64,000 nt of DNA from Saccharomonospora amisosensis. GTDB lineage: Bacteria > Actinomycetota > Actinomycetes > Mycobacteriales > Pseudonocardiaceae. Position 1 is the stretch's first letter; each line of letters opens with the position of its first letter. The stretch is from contig NZ_JAAOYM010000001.1 in assembly GCF_011761185.1 (NCBI RefSeq), positions 1,364,001 to 1,428,000 on the forward strand, given 5' to 3'. Shown here piece after piece: positions 59,701-64,000 of this stretch. The position numbers were made by a program, and so were the translations under genes. The notes below the pieces were generated by a model. That model had not been told where the DNA came from. It searched no databases and saw only the letters and a list, made by a program, of their open reading frames with translations.

Positions 59701-60336
59701 GTGGCCAAGAAGATGGCCAAGAACGGCGACGATCCTTCCGCCAGGGAACGCATCCTCCTCGCCGCGGAGCGGCTGTTCGCCGAACTCGGCTTCGACGCCA
59801 CACCCACCTCCCGCATCGCGGAGGTCGCAGGTGTGCCAAAGGGCCTGGTGCACTACTATTTCCGGCGCAAACGGGACCTGCTGACCGCACTGGTGGAGCG
59901 GCTGCCGGACGAGCGCATCGAGCCTGCCGCCGTGGTGGTGCCCGGCGACATCGCCGAGAGCCTGCGCAGGCTGGTCGCGGAACTCGACCGGCGACTGTCG
60001 GCCTCCCAGGTGCTGTCGCACCTGTTGTGGAGGGAAGCCGACACCCACCGTGCCGTGCGTGACGCGCTACGCAGCCGCTACGACGTCCTGGTCACCCAGG
60101 TGCGCACTGTGATCATCGCCGCGGCTGGCGCCGGCAGCCTCGCGCTGGCCGACGTCGACAGCGCGGCCGCGCTGCTCGCGCTGGCGGTCAGCTACCGGCA
60201 CTCGGTGGCACGGCACGCCGAGGACACTCCCGAGGGGCCCGAAGAGATGGAGCGCGAACTGACGTTCATCGCCGACGCGCTGACCGCGCGGGCCTGCGCA
60301 CCGCGGGAATCAGTGCCCAGCAGCGGGCTCGACTAG
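59701..60336 (+). CDS. TetR-family regulator
   Basis: The 211-residue protein has an N-terminal TetR domain (AAERLFAELGFDATPTSRIA, EVAGVPKGLVHYYFRRKRDL). GTG 59701 follows gaaaggagg. Situated between ccr and the epimerase-thiolase-meaB genes, it is the obvious candidate to control them. It overlaps the convergent epimerase gene by 27 bases. Confidence 0.87.
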   Translation: MAKKMAKNGDDPSARERILLAAERLFAELGFDATPTSRIAEVAGVPKGLVHYYFRRKRDLLTALVERLPDERIEPAAVVVPGDIAESLRRLVAELDRRLSASQVLSHLLWREADTHRAVRDALRSRYDVLVTQVRTVIIAAAGAGSLALADVDSAAALLALAVSYRHSVARHAEDTPEGPEEMERELTFIADALTARACAPRESVPSSGLD

Positions 60337-60753
60337 CTCCACGAGCACGCCACCCGCGTCCTTGGGGTGGACGAAGTTGATCCTGCTGCCCGCGGTGCCG
60401 CGCCTGGCCTCCGGGTAGAGCAGCCGCAGCCCCCTCTCCCGCAACACCGCGCTGGCGGCGTCGACGTCGGTGACGCGGTAGGCCAGCTGCTGCAGCCCGG
60501 GACCCTGCCGGTCGAGGAACTTCGCGATCGTCGAGTCGTCACGCAGCGGCGCCAGCAACTGCACGGCGGGGCCGCCGCTGTCACCCGGTGCGTGCAGCAT
60601 GGCCTCCCGCACACCCTGCTCCTCGTTGACCTCGCTGTGGGTGACCTCGAGGCCGAAGTTTTGCTCGTAGAACTCGATGGCCTGGTCGAGATCGGCCACC
60701 GCGACGCCGACGTGGTCGATGGTGGTGATGAAGGGCTTCAATGCCTGCCGCAT
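60310..60753 (-). CDS. mce: Methylmalonyl-CoA epimerase
   Basis: The 147-residue VOC-fold enzyme interconverts (2R)/(2S)-methylmalonyl-CoA. Metal ligands are His14 (IDHVGVAVADL), Gln65 (AVQLLAPL) and Glu139 (LVELVEP). The position of the third ligand, His in the Propionibacterium enzyme, is Gln89 (GPGLQQLAYRV). It works with mutase and MeaB in propionyl- and ethylmalonyl-CoA metabolism. Confidence 0.9.
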   Translation of the reverse strand: MRQALKPFITTIDHVGVAVADLDQAIEFYEQNFGLEVTHSEVNEEQGVREAMLHAPGDSGGPAVQLLAPLRDDSTIAKFLDRQGPGLQQLAYRVTDVDAASAVLRERGLRLLYPEARRGTAGSRINFVHPKDAGGVLVELVEPAAGH

Positions 60754-60840
60754 GACACGTCAGGATAGGCGGTGCGCGGTCGCGAGTGGGGTGACTGTGA
60801 CACCCGCTGCGTTGGGTCGCGGTGATCCCCACCGATGGGC

Positions 60841-60852
60841 TACCAGTCGGTA
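60841..60852. promoter_or_regulatory. Candidate operator upstream of thiolase-meaB
   Basis: TACC-AGTC-GGTA is an inverted repeat 78-89 bases upstream of the thiolase start. It matches 9 of 12 bases of the core TACTGGCCGGTA upstream of ccr, so both may answer to one regulator. Confidence 0.35.
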
Positions 60853-60929
60853 TCGTCGACTGGGTCGCTCGTGCGGCGAGGCAAGTGCGATGTCGGTTCG
60901 CGATGTCGGGTCGATGACAGGAGGCAGCT

Positions 60930-62120
60930 GTGTCCGGTTCGGTCATTCTTGGTGCCGCGCGCACCCCCATCGGTCGACTGCTCGGCTCCCTGAAGGACTT
61001 CTCGGGTGCCCAGCTCGGCGGGTTCGCCATCAAGGCGGCGCTCGAACGTGCGGGCGTGACGCCGGAGTCGGTGCAGTACACGATCATGGGGCAGGTGCTG
61101 ACCGCTGGCGCGGGCCAGATTCCGGCCAGGCAGGCCGCCGTCGCCGCGGGCATCCCGATGGACGTCCCCGCGCTGACCGTCAACAAGGTCTGCCTTTCCG
61201 GCCTGGACGCCATCGCGCTCGCCGACCAGCTCATCCGCGCGGGCGAGTTCGACCTCGTCGTGGCGGGTGGGCAGGAGTCGATGACGCAGGCGCCGCACCT
61301 GTTGCCGAAGTCCCGGGCCGGGTTCAAGTACGGCGACGCGACACTGCTGGACCACATGGCCCACGACGGCTTGTTCTGTGCCTTCGACCAGGTGGCGATG
61401 GGTGCCTCGACCGAGAAGTACAACGCGCGCTACGGACTCACCCGTGCCGAGCAGGACGAGTTCGCCGCCCGCTCGCACCAGTTGGCGGCCAAGGCCATCG
61501 CGGGCGGCGTCTTCGCGGACGAGATCGTCGAGGTGAGCGTTCCTCGGCGTGGCAAGGACCCGGTCGTGTTCGACACCGACGAAGGCGTGCGCGCCGACAC
61601 CACGGTGGAGGGCCTCGGCAAGCTGCGCCCCGCGTTCGCCGCCGACGGCACCATCACCGCGGGCTCGGCGTCGCAGATCTCCGACGGCGCTGCCGCCGTC
61701 GTGGTCGCCAGCAAGGCCAAGGCGGAGGAACTCGGTGTCGAGCCGCTCGCGGAGATCGGCGCCCACGGCGTGGTCGCCGGTCCGGACGCGAGCTTGCATG
61801 AACAGCCTGCCAACGCGATCAATGCCGCGCTCGCCAAGGCCGGTCTCGAAGTCGGCGCGCTGGACCTCGTGGAGATCAACGAGGCGTTCGCCGCCGTGGG
61901 CCTGGTGTCCGCGCGCGAACTCGGCCTGGACCTGGACCGGGTCAACGTCAACGGCGGTGCCATCGCGCTGGGTCACCCCATCGGGGCATCCGGTGCGCGG
62001 CTGGCGGTGCACCTGACCTACGAGCTGCGTCGCCGTGGCGGCGGGCTCGGCGCCGCGGCGCTGTGCGGCGGTGGCGGCCAGGGTGACGCGCTGCTGATCA
62101 GGGTGCCCGCGAAGTCGTGA
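60930..62120 (+). CDS. Acetyl-CoA acetyltransferase
   Basis: The 396-residue thiolase has nucleophile Cys88 ([12 protein letters not shown]), [19 protein letters not shown] and the second cysteine CGGGGQGDA. It could provide acetoacetyl-CoA, the first intermediate on the way to crotonyl-CoA and Ccr. GTG 60930 is used. Its stop overlaps the meaB GTG (GTGA). Confidence 0.92.
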   Translation: MSGSVILGAARTPIGRLLGSLKDFSGAQLGGFAIKAALERAGVTPESVQYTIMGQVLTAGAGQIPARQAAVAAGIPMDVPALTVNKVCLSGLDAIALADQLIRAGEFDLVVAGGQESMTQAPHLLPKSRAGFKYGDATLLDHMAHDGLFCAFDQVAMGASTEKYNARYGLTRAEQDEFAARSHQLAAKAIAGGVFADEIVEVSVPRRGKDPVVFDTDEGVRADTTVEGLGKLRPAFAADGTITAGSASQISDGAAAVVVASKAKAEELGVEPLAEIGAHGVVAGPDASLHEQPANAINAALAKAGLEVGALDLVEINEAFAAVGLVSARELGLDLDRVNVNGGAIALGHPIGASGARLAVHLTYELRRRGGGLGAAALCGGGGQGDALLIRVPAKS

Positions 62121-63103
62121 AGGAAGCCGGTGAGAACACCGCGAACGCCACGAACGTCGAGGACCTGATCGCGAGCGCACGGCAGGGGCAGCCCCGCGCC
62201 GTCGCGCGGTTGATCTCGCTGGTGGAGCATGCGCACCCGGCGCTTCAGGAGGTCGCGGCCGCGCTCCTGCCGCACACCGGCCGCGCGCACGTGGTGGGGT
62301 TGACCGGGCCTCCCGGCGTCGGCAAGTCGACCTCGACCTCGATGCTGGTGTCGGCACTGCGGGCCGACGGCAACCGGGTCGGCGTGCTCGCCGTCGACCC
62401 TTCGTCGCCGTTCTCCGGCGGTGCGCTGCTGGGTGACCGGATACGGATGTCCGAGCACGCCACCGACCCGGCGGTGTTCATCCGTTCGATGGCGACGCGC
62501 GGTCAGCTCGGTGGCCTGGCCTGGGCGGCGCCGCAGGCGGTCAGGGTGCTCGACGCTGCGGGCTTCGACGTGATTCTCGTGGAGACGGTCGGTGTCGGTC
62601 AGTCCGAAGTGGACGTGGTGCGACTGGCAGACACCACCGTGGTGTTGCTGGCGCCCGGGATGGGGGACGGTATCCAGGCGGCCAAGGCCGGGGTGCTGGA
62701 GATCGCCGACATCTTCGTGGTGAACAAGGCCGACCGCGACGGTGCCGAGGCCACCGTGCGCGATCTGAGGCAGCTCGTCGCCATGAACCGCAGGGAGGTT
62801 CGAGGCGCCTCGTGGCGGCAGCCCGTCGTGCCGACGGCCGCTGTGGACGGCAAGGGCTCAGGGGAGCTGCTCGCCGCGCTGCGCGACCACCTCGGCTGGC
62901 TGCGTGAACACGGTGAACTCGACCGCAGGCGGCTGGTACGGGCCCGCGCCGAGGTGGAGGCGATCGCGCTGGACCGGCTGCGGGCCCGGCTCGGCCAGTT
63001 GCACGGCGGCGACCGCCTCGACGAGCTCGCTGGCCGTGTCGTCGGCAGGCAGCTCGACCCCTACACGGCCGCCGAGCGGCTGATCACAGACCTGCGTCGG
63101 TGA
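62117..63103 (+). CDS. meaB: MeaB-type G-protein chaperone of methylmalonyl-CoA mutase
   Basis: The 328-residue SIMIBI GTPase has P-loop GPPGVGKST (64-72), [31 protein letters not shown] (switch/Walker B region) and NKAD base specificity. It protects and reloads B12-dependent acyl-CoA mutases. The mutase itself is not in the window. It is coupled to the thiolase and convergent with the MocR gene. Confidence 0.93.
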   Translation: MKEAGENTANATNVEDLIASARQGQPRAVARLISLVEHAHPALQEVAAALLPHTGRAHVVGLTGPPGVGKSTSTSMLVSALRADGNRVGVLAVDPSSPFSGGALLGDRIRMSEHATDPAVFIRSMATRGQLGGLAWAAPQAVRVLDAAGFDVILVETVGVGQSEVDVVRLADTTVVLLAPGMGDGIQAAKAGVLEIADIFVVNKADRDGAEATVRDLRQLVAMNRREVRGASWRQPVVPTAAVDGKGSGELLAALRDHLGWLREHGELDRRRLVRARAEVEAIALDRLRARLGQLHGGDRLDELAGRVVGRQLDPYTAAERLITDLRR

Positions 63104-64000
63104 GGGTGTCCAGCAGCGCTCGTACCGTGGGGCCGAACGCGTGCTCGGCCGGAGTCGCGTAGCCCACCAGGATGCCGGCTCCGCGTTGCTGGTTGCCGAT
63201 CCAGTGTGGACCAAGCGGTTGCAGCGCGAGCGAGTGCCGGTGCGCGGCCGCCAGCACGGCCTGCTCGTCCGGTCCTGACTCGGGAAGCATCAGCAGCAGC
63301 TGGACCCCCGCGGATATCCCGCGTGGGCTCAGTTGCGGCGGGAGCCGCGCGAGCAGTTGGTCGCGTCGCCTGCGGTAGGAAGCCCGGCAGCGGCGGACGT
63401 GCCGGTCGTAGGCGCCGGATTCCAGCAGGTCCGCCAGCACGAGCTGTTGCAGCACCGGCGCGCGCCAGCCACTGCGCGCCAGCACCGCCCTGACGGGTTC
63501 CACCAGACCGCTCGGCAGTACCAGCCAGCCCAGCCGCAGCCCAGGGGCGAGGGTCTTGCTGGCGGTACCCGCGTAGACGATGTGTTCGGGGGCCAGTGCC
63601 TGCACCGCCCCGATGGGGCGCCGGTCGAAGCGGAACTCGCCGTCGTAGTCGTCCTCGATCACGACCGCGTCGCGATCCCGCGCCCACCGTGCAAGGTCGG
63701 CACGCCGGTGCGGGGCCAGTGTCACACCGAGCGGGTACTGGTGTGCCGGGGTCACCACGACGGCGGAACTATCCAGTTCGGACACCACGAGTCCGTCGTC
63801 GTCGACGGCGACCGGATCGACCCCGAGTCCGGCGGCGGCGGCCAGGTCGCGGAACACCCACAGCGAGGGGTCCTCGAAGGCGATGCTGGACTCACCCAGC
63901 TCGCGCAGGGTCGTGCACAGCAGCGAGATCGCGTGCGAGTAGCCGCCGCACACCACGATCCGCTCCGGCTCGGCGACCACGCCCCTGCTGCGGGTGAGGT
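63084..64000 (-). CDS. MocR-type GntR/aminotransferase regulator, C-terminal part (5' end outside window)
   Basis: About 305 residues of a fold-type I aminotransferase domain are present. They run from RGVVAEPERIVVCGGYSHAI through IEDDYDGEFRFDRRP to the PLP-binding Lys in YAGTASKTLAPGLRLGW. MocR proteins (PdxR, GabR) join this domain to an N-terminal GntR helix-turn-helix, which would lie beyond the window edge. The target pathway is unknown. Confidence 0.85.
   Translation of the reverse strand, partial: LTRSRGVVAEPERIVVCGGYSHAISLLCTTLRELGESSIAFEDPSLWVFRDLAAAAGLGVDPVAVDDDGLVVSELDSSAVVVTPAHQYPLGVTLAPHRRADLARWARDRDAVVIEDDYDGEFRFDRRPIGAVQALAPEHIVYAGTASKTLAPGLRLGWLVLPSGLVEPVRAVLARSGWRAPVLQQLVLADLLESGAYDRHVRRCRASYRRRRDQLLARLPPQLSPRGISAGVQLLLMLPESGPDEQAVLAAAHRHSLALQPLGPHWIGNQQRGAGILVGYATPAEHAFGPTVRALLDTLTDAGL

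Noticed and set aside
57596-59890. A 764-codon open frame covering ccr
   Set aside because: Homology begins at ATG 58939 with a strong ribosome site; upstream residues are Pro/Arg-rich and overlap the divergent SPW gene on the other strand.

Overview
The window is high-GC actinobacterial DNA. GTG and TTG starts, short overlaps between genes, a WhiB protein, an ANTAR regulator, FilP-like coiled-coil proteins, a mycobacterial-type L,D-transpeptidase and actinomycete integrative-element genes point to the family Pseudonocardiaceae (Amycolatopsis, Saccharomonospora, Prauserella or relatives). The genus is inferred.

Left chromosomal arm (1-25.2 kb). It opens with the tail of an IclR-type regulator and an orphan NarL-type response regulator. 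Next is a translationally coupled SDR / two-subunit CoA-transferase operon with a small cysteine-containing protein. Further on are a DUF574 methyltransferase, two drug-exporter/regulator pairs (TetR-MFS and MarR-MFS), a GAF-ANTAR regulator, Hsp20, a J-domain protein, a DivIVA/FilP-like coiled-coil protein and lysS. The 19-25 kb block holds a CBS-BON protein, an archaeal-type fructose-1,6-bisphosphate aldolase/phosphatase, PolX overlapping a CapA-like enzyme, an archease, a tiny membrane protein and a universal stress protein. Several promoters in this block carry sequences resembling DosR/DevR dormancy boxes.

A scarred junction (25.2-26.8 kb) contains a 94-bp duplication spaced exactly 1000 bp apart, a RibD-like gene fragment and a degenerate extra copy of the tRNA 3' end. 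It is followed by a complete actinomycete integrative and conjugative element (AICE, 26779-42137), inserted in the 3' end of a tRNA-Lys(CTT) gene and bounded by a perfect 45-bp direct repeat. The element carries int, xis, an iteron-like repeat cluster, a DUF3631 primase/helicase-type Rep, a WhiB protein fused to a helix-turn-helix, a gp37/gp68 (DUF5131) radical-SAM-like protein and a DnaB-N-like protein, all in one overlapping operon. It also has an FtsK/TraB DNA pump with clt-like repeats at its 3' end, a string of small membrane and zinc proteins, a Nudix (Pif-like) protein, and a GntR (KorSA-like) repressor facing repeated operators. At its right end are an XRE-TPR regulator and an APH-type kinase.

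Right chromosomal arm (42.1-64 kb). It has an LdtMt2-like L,D-transpeptidase, a decayed SDR gene, alpha-methylacyl-CoA racemase, a thiolase, tRNA-His, oligoribonuclease, an Erm-type rRNA methyltransferase with an unclear start, an AlkA-like glycosylase, an M50 protease, proA and a DEAD-box helicase. An acyl-CoA block follows: crotonyl-CoA carboxylase/reductase, a FilP-like protein, a universal stress protein and an adenylate cyclase on one strand, then TetR, methylmalonyl-CoA epimerase, thiolase and MeaB. Epimerase, thiolase and MeaB beside a FilP-like gene resemble the filP-scy neighbourhood of Streptomyces. The window ends inside a MocR-type regulator.
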